From NCBI GenBank assembly GCA_007123655.1, contig SKKR01000574.1, forward strand, positions 1 through 13,917: 13,917 bases of DNA, given 5' to 3'. The position numbers were made by a program, and so were the translations under genes. The first letter of the stretch is position 1; each line of letters begins with the position of its first letter. This DNA comes from Thermomicrobiaceae bacterium (GTDB lineage: Bacteria > Chloroflexota > Chloroflexia > Thermomicrobiales > Thermomicrobiaceae). Under the pieces are notes generated by a model, which saw nothing but the letters and a program-made list of their open reading frames with translations, was not told the origin of the DNA and did no database searches. Shown piece by piece: positions 5,557-13,426 of this stretch.

Positions 5557-6609
5557 TCAGGGCTCCGGCTGATCGTCATCATCGAGCTCGACACCGTCCT
5601 GATCTTCCAGTTCAGGCTCAATGAGATCGGGCAGATTCAGCAGTACCTGCGCGTCCGCGTACCGGTCCTCGCTGCCCAGAATGACGGCAAGATAGGTCTC
5701 CCCGCCGTTCCGGCGTGCGACAATCAGGCACTGGCCAGCCTCGACGGTGGTGCCGGTCTTGACGCCGAAAACGTCGTCGTGCGCCAGGAGCTCGTTCGTA
5801 TTGTAGACCGTCAGTACACGCTCGTTTGGACCACCCACTTTGACGTCCGCTCGCAGCATTGACACGATCGGCTGCAGAGATGGACGGGCTAGAAGCGCCT
5901 CGGCGGCCACCGCCAGCTGGCGCGCGGTCACTGCCTGTTCGTCCCGGTCATGTCCCGCGGGATGCAGCAGATTGGCGTTTTCCATCCCGAGCTCTTCGGC
6001 GACCGCGTTCATCTCCTGGATGAACCGTTCCTCCGGCGGTAGCGAGTCGTCCTCCTGAAGACGGCTGCCGATGGTCCTGGCGAGCGCGTTGGCGGCGTCG
6101 TTTCCCGAGGGTAGCATCAAGCCGACGAGGAGATCATGGATCGTTATCCGGTCCCCAGCCTGCAGTCCCATGCTGGACTCGTCAACCGGGTCAACGACAT
6201 CGGACTCGATAATCTCCACCACTTCGTCGGAGGAGGCGTTTTCCAGCACGACGATCGCGCTGATGACCTTGGCGGTGCTCGCCGGCTGCAGCGGTTCATC
6301 AGCATCAAGCTCGAACAGCACATCCCCGCTCTCCAGATGCGTGACGAGCGCCGCCCGGGCCGATAGTCCGACATCTTCGGGGATCAAGAGGGGGTTGGGG
6401 GTCGGAACCGGATCAGCTTCCACGGTGACCGTCGCGACGAACTCCGCGGTCCGGGCATCCTGCTCCTCGTTGTCACGATGGATTATGGCGCTGAGGTCCG
6501 CCAGGCTACGATCGGAAAACGCGAGGAAGACGGTTAGCGAGGCGACCAGGACCGCCAGACCGAGAAATATGTACCCTGGCAACCCCGAACGTCGGCGAGA
6601 ACTCGACAC
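5557..6609 (-). CDS. Serine-type D-Ala-D-Ala carboxypeptidase-like protein (peptidase S11)
   Basis: 350 aa. S11 enzymes trim the terminal D-alanine of peptidoglycan stem peptides outside the membrane. The three active-site motifs are present: STAK (S111, K114), SGN (168-170) and KTG (284-286). In the family the first serine is the acylated nucleophile. Residues 12-31 form a membrane helix without a cleavage site, so the enzyme is probably anchored at its N-terminus. It lacks the C-terminal beta domain and amphipathic anchor of PBP5 and instead ends in an acidic tail (about 331-350). The start is GTG at 6609 with GAGGA 9 nt upstream. Motif 1 is STAK rather than the commoner SxTK form. The histidine kinase gene is 88 nt upstream on the same strand. 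The exact substrate is not shown. Confidence 0.88.
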   Translation of the reverse strand: MSSSRRRSGLPGYIFLGLAVLVASLTVFLAFSDRSLADLSAIIHRDNEEQDARTAEFVATVTVEADPVPTPNPLLIPEDVGLSARAALVTHLESGDVLFELDADEPLQPASTAKVISAIVVLENASSDEVVEIIESDVVDPVDESSMGLQAGDRITIHDLLVGLMLPSGNDAANALARTIGSRLQEDDSLPPEERFIQEMNAVAEELGMENANLLHPAGHDRDEQAVTARQLAVAAEALLARPSLQPIVSMLRADVKVGGPNERVLTVYNTNELLAHDDVFGVKTGTTVEAGQCLIVARRNGGETYLAVILGSEDRYADAQVLLNLPDLIEPELEDQDGVELDDDDQPEP

Positions 6610-6697
6610 CTGATCCTGTCCTCAAATCAGCCTGATCCAGGTCCGGATGAGAATCTACCTCGGTCCGAAAGTGTACCCGCTCGCGGGTGGGCCCGGC

Positions 6698-8815
6698 TCA
6701 GCCATTGTGCGTATTGCCCGTGTCTTCAGTGAACTCCTGGTGCGTCGCCGTGTTGACAGGAATCGTCACCCGAACCGTTGTACCGTTGGTCCTGGTGCTG
6801 GCAATGTCAATCACCCCGCCAATCTGCAGGACGCGCTCGCGCATGGTCATCAGACCGAAGTGCTCGGGGGAAAGTGCGTCGTCGTCGACGGCAAAACCAA
6901 CTCCGTCGTCGGAAATCCGCAAGGTCAGGCTGTTGTCCTCGATCGTCAACTGAACATCGAGCGACTGGCAGTCGGCATGCTTCCGGGCATTGGAAATCGC
7001 TTCCTGCGCAATCCTGAATAGCGCGGTCTCAACGCGGGCGGAAAGGGACGGAAGCTGAGTGGCAAGATTCGTGGTCACCTCGAACTCACTGTCTTCCGCC
7101 ACATCGGCGACGAGATTCGCCAGCGCTTCAAGTAGCGTCCGACCCTCAAGCGGAGCAGCCCGCAGATCTCGAACCGAACGCCTTGCCTCCTCGAGGCTGC
7201 TTCGGGAAAGCTCCAGCGATCGCTCGACCCATGGACGGTAGTGTTCATCGTCATCCGGCACGGTAAGATCGAGCCGCTCCAGACAGAGGATCACGCCGAT
7301 AAGACCCTGTGCCAGCGTGTCGTGGATCTCCCGGGCCAGCCTTGCGCGTTCTTCGGCGATGGCGACGTTCTGCGCCTGTCGGTAAAGCCGGGCGTGCTCA
7401 ATGGCGATCGCGGCCTGGCTGGCGATCGTCCGCAGCATTCGGGATTCGGGGTCACGGTAATCGTGTTCCGAATAACTCTGCGCGCTGATCATTCCGATAA
7501 CCTGATCGCCCCGCATGAGCGGAGCGGCCAGCACGCTGCGGGTTTGCCGGCCAGGTTTGCCAAACCGGTTTGCCCGGGCATATTGCGGGTGTTGGGTCAC
7601 GTCTCGAAGAACCACCATCCCGCCATCGTGTAATCCGTCAGCAAGAATCGCACTCAGTTCCAGCCCGCGTCTGGGCGGGAAGCGTTGTCCATCATCGACG
7701 ATGAACTCGAAATCGTGGAGCCCGTCTGGCCGTGCCAGCGCCACGAGAAACGCGTCAGCCGGCATCAACCGGGCAACCTCTTCGTAGAGCGTCTGAAAAA
7801 TCTCCTCGAGGTCGAGACTCGACGAAACCAGTTGCGAGACACGGTGAAGTGCCTCGAGTTCGGCGATCTGATCCTGCGCCTGCCGGAACAGTCGTCCGTT
7901 TTCGATAGCGCTCGCGGCCTGATCGGCGAACAGTGAAAGGATTGAGATATCCTGATCGTCAAACGTTGCCGGCGTTATGGCGGTTCCGGTAATGACGCCG
8001 ATCGGCTGATCCCGGAAGTTCATGGGGACGATCAGAAGCGACCCGCCGCCGGAGACGTTCAGAAACTCCGGGTTGACGCGTGCGTCTTCGCGGATGTCGT
8101 CGACCAGCATCGGACGGCCGGACCTCAGCGCTGCTCCACTGAGTGATTCGCCGATCGGGAGATTCTTGTCTCGCAAAATCTGGCGGTCATCGCCCGTCCC
8201 CGCAACGAACCTGAGTTCGTCCTTGTCATTCGACAGGCGAATCACCACTCCGTCCGCTCCGATGAGTTTCCGGGCTTCATCGGCGATCAGCTCGAGCGAT
8301 CCGTCAGGATTCAGGTCACTGACCAGAGCAGATCCAACGCGCTGAAGACTCATCAGCCGTGCCTCGCCCTCACGGTGACGCTCGACCTGGTCCTCCAGCC
8401 TCCGCATCACCAGCGAAACCGAACGCTGGGTGAGAAACGCGATTGCCCGACGCGTGTACTCCTCGATCAGGTCCCGGGCTTCAGGCAGCTCAGACTCGGC
8501 GGCGTGCGCTTGCGCCACATCCTGAATGATGAACATACTCCGGATCAGCGGCTCCAGTGTGAACTGCTCTGCCCGCCAGAGCGCGTCCAGCGAGGACAGA
8601 TAGTGCTCCAGAGGGTCGAAGCAATGCTGCTCGACGGAGGCGATCAGTGCCCCGGCGTAGATGTCGACGCCGGCGTAGAGATCTCTTTCGGAAACCGACC
8701 AGCTCTCTTTGAGCACGTGTTCCACCCGGGGCAGTGAATCCAGCAAGATCCGCTGCACCAGTGACGTGGACTGTACCGCGGGCTTCGGAATCTGAAGGAT
8801 GCCGACCCGCGTCAT
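6698..8815 (-). CDS. GAF-GAF-HisKA_3 sensor histidine kinase (NarL/DegS type)
   Basis: 705 aa from ATG 8815, which has AGGA 7 nt upstream. An ATG at 8830 adds five residues and has a weaker site. Positions below are counted from 8830. Layout: a helical N-terminal region (about 20-155) that I cannot name with confidence, GAF 1 (about 165-315), GAF 2 (about 328-485), a HisKA_3 dimerisation helix with the phospho-accepting H503 in ARLAREIHDTLAQGL, and a HATPase domain with the N box RIAQEAISNARKHA (N614), the G1 box DDGVGF (641-646) and HFGLMTMRERV (657-667). No membrane helix is evident, so it is probably cytoplasmic and senses an internal signal through its GAF domains. HisKA_3 kinases usually pair with LuxR-type response regulators, but none is adjacent. 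Confidence 0.9.
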   Translation of the reverse strand: MTRVGILQIPKPAVQSTSLVQRILLDSLPRVEHVLKESWSVSERDLYAGVDIYAGALIASVEQHCFDPLEHYLSSLDALWRAEQFTLEPLIRSMFIIQDVAQAHAAESELPEARDLIEEYTRRAIAFLTQRSVSLVMRRLEDQVERHREGEARLMSLQRVGSALVSDLNPDGSLELIADEARKLIGADGVVIRLSNDKDELRFVAGTGDDRQILRDKNLPIGESLSGAALRSGRPMLVDDIREDARVNPEFLNVSGGGSLLIVPMNFRDQPIGVITGTAITPATFDDQDISILSLFADQAASAIENGRLFRQAQDQIAELEALHRVSQLVSSSLDLEEIFQTLYEEVARLMPADAFLVALARPDGLHDFEFIVDDGQRFPPRRGLELSAILADGLHDGGMVVLRDVTQHPQYARANRFGKPGRQTRSVLAAPLMRGDQVIGMISAQSYSEHDYRDPESRMLRTIASQAAIAIEHARLYRQAQNVAIAEERARLAREIHDTLAQGLIGVILCLERLDLTVPDDDEHYRPWVERSLELSRSSLEEARRSVRDLRAAPLEGRTLLEALANLVADVAEDSEFEVTTNLATQLPSLSARVETALFRIAQEAISNARKHADCQSLDVQLTIEDNSLTLRISDDGVGFAVDDDALSPEHFGLMTMRERVLQIGGVIDIASTRTNGTTVRVTIPVNTATHQEFTEDTGNTHNG

Positions 8816-8966
8816 GCTCTCGTCCTGCATTCTCGGTCCGGTCTCTCGCTCTCGTCCCGTCGATCCGGCTGCGTCCGCTCGGTGTCGTCAACAGCTGATG
8901 ATAGTCTGGATTCCTTCGAGTTACCAATCACACGCTCTGACCACCGCCGGGACAGACGCGCGACGG

Positions 8967-10145
8967 TCACTCCACGATGGGAGATTCGCCAAGTGTCAGC
9001 TCGATTTCCTGTTCGGTTCCATCTCTGTTAATCCGCAGGATCACCACATCACCAGGCTGGTACTGTTCAAGCACTTCCTGCAGGTCATGCATCGTGTCGA
9101 TCGTCGCGTCATTCAGGCCAATAAGGATATCGCCCGGTTGCAGTCCAACATCATCGGCCGGAGTACCCGGAGAGATGTTCACGATCACGACGCCACGATC
9201 GAGCGGAAGCTGGTACTGCTCCGCGATGGCTGGCGAAAGATCAAGACCGCTGATACCAATGAACGGTTGCGGCTCCCGGTCCACGACCTGACTGATAAAC
9301 CGGCTGGCAGTATCAACCGAGACCGCGAACCCGATCCCCTCAGCCTGCTGAATGCGTGCGGTATTGATGCCGATCACTTCTCCATCAAGGTTCACGAGTG
9401 GGCCACCCGAGTTGCCCGGGTTGATCGCCGCGTCCGTCTGAACCAGATCTTCCATCGGCGGTTGTCCCATACCGGGCTGCATCGTCCGTCCGAGCGCGCT
9501 GACAACGCCGGTCGTGACCGTCGGTCCACCCGGGAGCCCGAGCGCGTTCCCGATCGCCACGACTGTCTGCCCGACCCGGAGTTCGTCCCCGCTTCCCAAC
9601 GGAATCACCGGGAGTTCCTCGTCCGTTTCGATCTCGATGACCGCAAGGTCACGATCGGGTGACCGACCGACGACCGTGCCGTCGAACCGGCGACCATCCG
9701 GAAGCACAACGCCGATGTTCGTGGCGCCGTCGATCACGTGGTTGTTGGTGAGGATGAACCCTTCCTCGTCGAAGATAAACCCGGATCCCACGCCTTCCTG
9801 TTGCTCTGGGATACCGAACGCCCCGGTTCGTTCCACTTCCACGGCCAGGAAGGCGACCGCCGGTCGCACCATCTCCACGGCGCGTTCGATCGGAGACACG
9901 TCACCTGCCGCGGTATCGGCGTCGTTTTCTTCGGGTTCCAGCGCGTCATCGTGGTCCGCGGCAACAGTGTCATCGGCCGCCGTTGATTCGACGTCCTGTG
10001 CGTCAGTCTCCTCAACAGGCGTTGGCGCAGGGGAAGCCGAATCATCACCGGACTCCACAAGCGTACATCCCGCAATCACGAGCGCGAATATAATCCCGGC
10101 TATGATGGACAATGTTCTCAGACTGTGCCGGTGAAAGCAGTACAC
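8967..10145 (-). CDS. HtrA/Deg-family serine protease lipoprotein with one PDZ domain
   Basis: 392 aa. HtrA proteases degrade or refold damaged proteins outside the cytoplasmic membrane. Layout: a signal peptide ending in the lipobox VIAGC (C27 lipidated), a low-complexity acidic linker (about 31-82), a trypsin-like domain with H136 (NNHVID), D166 (DRDLAVI) and S246 (GNSGGPL), and one PDZ domain (about 294-386). The catalytic triad is complete, so it should be active. The start is GTG at 10145 with GAGAGGTG upstream (10158-10151), about 7 nt from the core of the site. The lipobox implies anchoring to the outer face of the membrane. The kinase gene lies 151 nt downstream on the same strand. 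The family call is secure. The E. coli names degP, degQ and degS do not map cleanly, so no symbol is given. Confidence 0.93.
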   Translation of the reverse strand: MYCFHRHSLRTLSIIAGIIFALVIAGCTLVESGDDSASPAPTPVEETDAQDVESTAADDTVAADHDDALEPEENDADTAAGDVSPIERAVEMVRPAVAFLAVEVERTGAFGIPEQQEGVGSGFIFDEEGFILTNNHVIDGATNIGVVLPDGRRFDGTVVGRSPDRDLAVIEIETDEELPVIPLGSGDELRVGQTVVAIGNALGLPGGPTVTTGVVSALGRTMQPGMGQPPMEDLVQTDAAINPGNSGGPLVNLDGEVIGINTARIQQAEGIGFAVSVDTASRFISQVVDREPQPFIGISGLDLSPAIAEQYQLPLDRGVVIVNISPGTPADDVGLQPGDILIGLNDATIDTMHDLQEVLEQYQPGDVVILRINRDGTEQEIELTLGESPIVE

Positions 10146-10454
10146 GGGTTCACCTCTCAGCTCACGCTAACTCGGATGCGCCAGGAGCCGTCCTCAGGTG
10201 CGCCGCAATTGCCGCGCCCTGAAAGCGTACATGACCCCATTGCTCACGGTGAAGCATCGTCGGTTAAAATGTTGGCCGGGAGAGCGAAGGCACGTCGTGG
10301 TCGCCATTCGCTCGCCCGGCAGCGAGGAGGAATATAACCGGCGGTCGCACCCAACGCGCCGGTTCAGGTGTGTTCAACCTGACGAGATCCTCCGAGTCGA
10401 GCCCCTCGGCCCGGCAGCATGTGCCGACCGACGGGGCTCGTTCGTTCCCGATGC
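10146..10454. other. Intergenic stretch between the HtrA gene and the binding-protein gene
   Basis: 309 bp with no convincing gene. It holds the stem-loop at 10398-10440 and, close to 10145, the HtrA ribosome-binding site. A possible minus-strand promoter for HtrA is TTCACC (10253-10248) with TACGCT (10229-10224), 18 nt apart. The match is weak, at four and three of six positions. GCCGC-AATT-GCCGC near 10203 is a short direct repeat of no clear meaning. Confidence 0.5.
10398..10440 (-). terminator. Stem-loop after the binding-protein gene
   Basis: CGAGCCCC (10398-10405) pairs perfectly with GGGGCTCG (10433-10440). The stem continues with TCGG/CCGA past a one-base bulge, and an inner stem CGGCA (10412-10416) pairs with TGCCG (10422-10426). 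It begins 15 nt after the stop codon at 10455. No T-run follows on either strand, so it is either an atypical terminator or an mRNA-stabilising structure. Confidence 0.45.
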
Positions 10455-12305
10455 CTAGTGCTCGAGAATCTGGTAGTGATCGTACTCTCGGAAGAAGATG
10501 TTCCACTGGGGCACGAACTCGCCTTCGCTGTTCATCGGCAGGTTCGTGACCCACGGCTTCATCAGCCCGTAGTTCCACGGGTTGTAGATGTAGGCTGCCG
10601 CACCCTGCTCGAGCTGGATCTGGTTCGCCTCGTGGTACATCGCCCAGCGAGTTTCTTCGTCTTCCTCACCACGGGCCTCGGCCACGAGTCGGTCGAATTC
10701 CTCGTCGGACCATGGATGCCGGTGTCCGGTGGGGAAGCCCGAGTACCAGACCTGGAACAGCGTGTTGTTCGGGTCCGGATAGTCGTTGAACCATCGCACC
10801 CACATGAACTGGAGACGGTGCTCCCACATGCGCTCGTAGGTCTCGACCGGCTCGCCCTCCTCGTGGTCGATCTCCATACCCAGATTCTCACTGAGCATCT
10901 GGATGATGACTTCCGCGACCGCTCGAGGAGCGTCACCTTCTTCGCGATGCGTCAACGTGATTGGTGGCCAGTTCTGCCCACCCTCGTATGGCGTGCCTTC
11001 CAGCAACGACATTGCCTTCTCCGGATCGTAGTCGGTGTACTCCGGATAGGTGTTCTCGTCGAAGCCAGGGGCACCCGGCGGCTGGAAGGTATAGGCCGGA
11101 GTTGCGAGCCCACGCAACACCTGGTCCACGATCGTGTCCCGGTCGATCGCGTGGCCGATCGCCAGGCGCACGCCAAGCTCATCGAACGGCTCGACGTTCG
11201 GGTCCGGAACCAGATACCAGGTGCCGGTCAGGTTGTAGCGATGCATCTGCTCGCTGAGCTCAGGATCGTTCTCGACGCGCTCGAGCTGGCCCAGCTGGCC
11301 ACGATAGTGCCAGTCAAGCTCGTCGTTCTCGTAGGCGAGTTGCGAGGCATCCGTCCCGATGATCGGCCGGACAACCCGCTCCAGTGTGATCGGGTCGGAG
11401 TTCCAGTAGCCATCGTTGCGGATGAGGACAACCGAAACGTCGTGCTCCCAGCTTTCGAGCGTCCACGGACCGTTGGTCACGATGTTCTCGGCCTCAGTCC
11501 ACTGGTCGCCGTGCTCTTCTACCGACGGCCGGTGAGACGGCGCGGCCGCGATATAGGAAACGACGGTCGGCAGGTACGCTCGCGGTCCCTCACATACGAC
11601 TTCCAGCGTGTGATCGTCCAGCGCCTGTACGCCGACATCGTCGATCTCCACACCCTCTTCGCCGGTGTTGAACGGCTCGGCGTTCTGGATGTCGTAGAGG
11701 AACCCGGCGTACGGAGCGGCGGTTTCGGGATTAAGCTGGCGTTTCCAGGACCACTCGTAGTCGTGCGCGGTCACCGGATCGCCGTTGCTCCAGTAGGTGT
11801 CATCCCGCATATGAAAGATCCAGGTGACGGAGTCGTCGGTTTCCCAGGACTCGGCCATATCGGGGTCAACTTCCAGGTCGGTGTTGAACTGCCCGAGCAT
11901 GGTGAAGAGGTTAAAATCCCCGCCGCAATAGAGGTCCTTGTTGAAGTCGTGACTCTGCGGGTCACGCTCGAAGTTGCGCCGGAACACCTGCTCTGCCGCC
12001 AGACCATCGGCGGGAGCGTCATCGTCGTCGTCCGGTTCTTCGTCGGGTTCGTCGACGTCTTCGTCGTCGTCATCAGGCTCGGGCTCATCGGCCGGCTCAT
12101 CATCATCGTCGTCGGGTTCTTCCACAGCGACGTCGTCGTCGTCCTCGTCGTCTTCACACGCTGCGAGCAGCGACATGGTAGCGGCCGTGCCGGTGGCAGC
12201 ACCAGCGAGCTTTAGGAACCCGCGCCGGTCCATGTGAATCGATTCGAAGCGCTTGCGCAGGAGATCCATCTGTCTCGCGGACTCCCACCATTTCCTGTTG
12301 ACCAT
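10455..12305 (-). CDS. ABC transporter solute-binding lipoprotein, family 5 (oligopeptide type)
   Basis: 616 aa. Family-5 proteins capture peptides or other solutes and deliver them to DppB/DppC-type permeases. The start was set at ATG 12305, which has GGGAG 6 nt upstream. The in-frame TTG at 12311 directly touches that site. The signal peptide is Tat-like (DRRGFLKLAG, RR at 27-28) and ends in the lipobox LLAAC (C50). Residues 51-100 carry 36 Asp/Glu out of 50. The binding domain follows, with ESWETDDSVTWIFHMRDD and, near the C-terminus, the typical RWFNDYPDPNN segment. The two permease genes lie upstream on the same strand. The peptide substrate is a family inference, since family 5 also binds sugars, nickel and opines. 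Confidence 0.9.
   Translation of the reverse strand: MVNRKWWESARQMDLLRKRFESIHMDRRGFLKLAGAATGTAATMSLLAACEDDEDDDDVAVEEPDDDDDEPADEPEPDDDDEDVDEPDEEPDDDDDAPADGLAAEQVFRRNFERDPQSHDFNKDLYCGGDFNLFTMLGQFNTDLEVDPDMAESWETDDSVTWIFHMRDDTYWSNGDPVTAHDYEWSWKRQLNPETAAPYAGFLYDIQNAEPFNTGEEGVEIDDVGVQALDDHTLEVVCEGPRAYLPTVVSYIAAAPSHRPSVEEHGDQWTEAENIVTNGPWTLESWEHDVSVVLIRNDGYWNSDPITLERVVRPIIGTDASQLAYENDELDWHYRGQLGQLERVENDPELSEQMHRYNLTGTWYLVPDPNVEPFDELGVRLAIGHAIDRDTIVDQVLRGLATPAYTFQPPGAPGFDENTYPEYTDYDPEKAMSLLEGTPYEGGQNWPPITLTHREEGDAPRAVAEVIIQMLSENLGMEIDHEEGEPVETYERMWEHRLQFMWVRWFNDYPDPNNTLFQVWYSGFPTGHRHPWSDEEFDRLVAEARGEEDEETRWAMYHEANQIQLEQGAAAYIYNPWNYGLMKPWVTNLPMNSEGEFVPQWNIFFREYDHYQILEH
12006..12155 (-). repeat. GAC/GAG-rich low-complexity coding tract
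   Basis: On the plus strand this reads as runs of GTC/CTC/ATC triplets, for example 12121-12155. It encodes the acidic linker of the binding protein (residues 51-100). Triplet runs such as CGTCGTCGTCGTC can vary in length by slippage without breaking the frame. Confidence 0.7.
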
Positions 12306-12326
12306 AGTCAACTCCCCCTCTGGGTA

Positions 12327-12341
12327 CCGTGAAATTCACGG
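12327..12341. promoter_or_regulatory. 15-bp palindrome upstream of the binding-protein gene (putative operator)
   Basis: CCGTGAAATTCACGG is a perfect inverted repeat with 7-bp arms and one central base. It ends 21 nt before the start codon at 12305, in the 156-nt gap between the second permease gene and the binding-protein gene. On the minus strand the half-site GTGAAT occurs once more just upstream, with the same orientation. Its size and position fit a repressor or activator site. As RNA it could also form a short hairpin before the ribosome-binding site. No clear promoter hexamers were found. Confidence 0.45.
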
Positions 12342-12461
12342 ATTCACAAACAGTAATTTCTCGTAGATCCCAGCGTTGCCGCCGCCACACCGGCACTGCG
12401 CCACGCTTACGTCACTTGCTCGTCAGGCGCACGCTCCTTTCAAACTGGGTACTCTGCCGCA

Positions 12462-13412
12462 CTACTTTTTGCCTGATCGCGGATCGAGCGCGTCTCTCAG
12501 GCCGTCACCGAAGAAGGTGAACGCCATCATGACGAGCGCGATCGCTATGGCAGGAAATGTCGCGAGGAACCAGTACGAACGGAGATATTGCTGATTGTCG
12601 CCGACCATTCCGCCCCAGCTCGGCGTCGGTGGACTGATGCCGACCCCGATGAAGCTCAGGGCGGCTTCGGTGAAGATCGCGAGCGGAATTCCGAACGTAA
12701 TAGTCACGATAATTGGAGACAGCGCGTTCGGCATCATGTGCTTGGTTACCAGCCGCCAATGTCCGGCTCCAATCGAGCGAGCCGCCAGAACGTGATCATG
12801 CTCTCGCAGGGAAAGGAACTCGGCCCGGGTCACCCTGGCCAGCGTCACCCAGCCGGTAATGCCAATGGCGATGAAGATGTTCTGCAGACCGCGGCCGAGC
12901 ATAGACATGATCAAAATGACGAACAGCAGTTGCGGGAACGCGTACATGACATCGACGAAGCGCATGAGCAGGTTGTCGGTCTTCCCGCTCATGTAGCCGG
13001 CGATCGCGCCGATCGGGACCCCGATAAGCAGAACGATGACCTGAGCACCGAGTCCAACCAGCATCGAAACCCGCGCACCATAGATCATCCGGCTAAGCAT
13101 GTCACGACCGACCATGTCGGTTCCCATCGGATGGTCCCGGCTGGGTGATTGCGTGATCGCACCGTAGTCCTGAGACGCGTAATGCTGCGGAGCAATCAGC
13201 GGGGCAAAGATCGCCAGGAAGCCAATGGCAAGAATGACAAGCGCTCCGAATAGCGCCAGACGGTTCGACACCAGCCGATTGAATGCGTCGCGCCACAGGG
13301 TGCGATGCGGGCGGGCGGCGTGGAGGAGCGCATCCGCCCTTTGTGCCTGGCCCCGCACACCGGCCCCTGGTGCGGCAACCTGACCGTTGCCGCTCTTACG
13401 CGAGAGTCCCAT
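12462..13412 (-). CDS. DppC/OppC-like ABC transporter permease
   Basis: 316 aa. This is an inner-membrane permease subunit of a family-5 peptide-type importer. The N-terminal cytoplasmic stretch (1-50) is basic and precedes the first helix (about 52-75). HPMGTDMVGRDMLSRMIYGARVS (95-117) is the OppC/DppC signature. The EAA loop that contacts the ATPase is AARSIGAGHWRLVTKHMMPNA (210-230), and EAALSFIGVGISPPTPSWGGM (249-269) is also typical. It ends in FTFFGDGLRDALDPR, as in the family. A GAGGAGCAGGTG purine-rich site precedes the ATG. The start is 14 nt after the stop of the DppB-like gene, a clear operon. The binding-protein gene follows after 156 nt. Confidence 0.93.
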   Translation of the reverse strand: MGLSRKSGNGQVAAPGAGVRGQAQRADALLHAARPHRTLWRDAFNRLVSNRLALFGALVILAIGFLAIFAPLIAPQHYASQDYGAITQSPSRDHPMGTDMVGRDMLSRMIYGARVSMLVGLGAQVIVLLIGVPIGAIAGYMSGKTDNLLMRFVDVMYAFPQLLFVILIMSMLGRGLQNIFIAIGITGWVTLARVTRAEFLSLREHDHVLAARSIGAGHWRLVTKHMMPNALSPIIVTITFGIPLAIFTEAALSFIGVGISPPTPSWGGMVGDNQQYLRSYWFLATFPAIAIALVMMAFTFFGDGLRDALDPRSGKK

Positions 13413-13426
13413 GCTTCACCTGCTCC

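Noticed and set aside
6675..6688. ACCCGC-TC-GCGGGT hairpin after the kinase gene as a terminator
   Set aside because: The two-base loop is too tight, no T-run follows, and only a 6-bp stem is left.
10419..12215. Long plus-strand open frame (598 codons) opposite the binding-protein gene
   Set aside because: It mirrors a well-supported gene. Its sequence is Val/Arg-rich with no known domain, and it exists because GAC/GAG-rich coding leaves the other strand free of stops.
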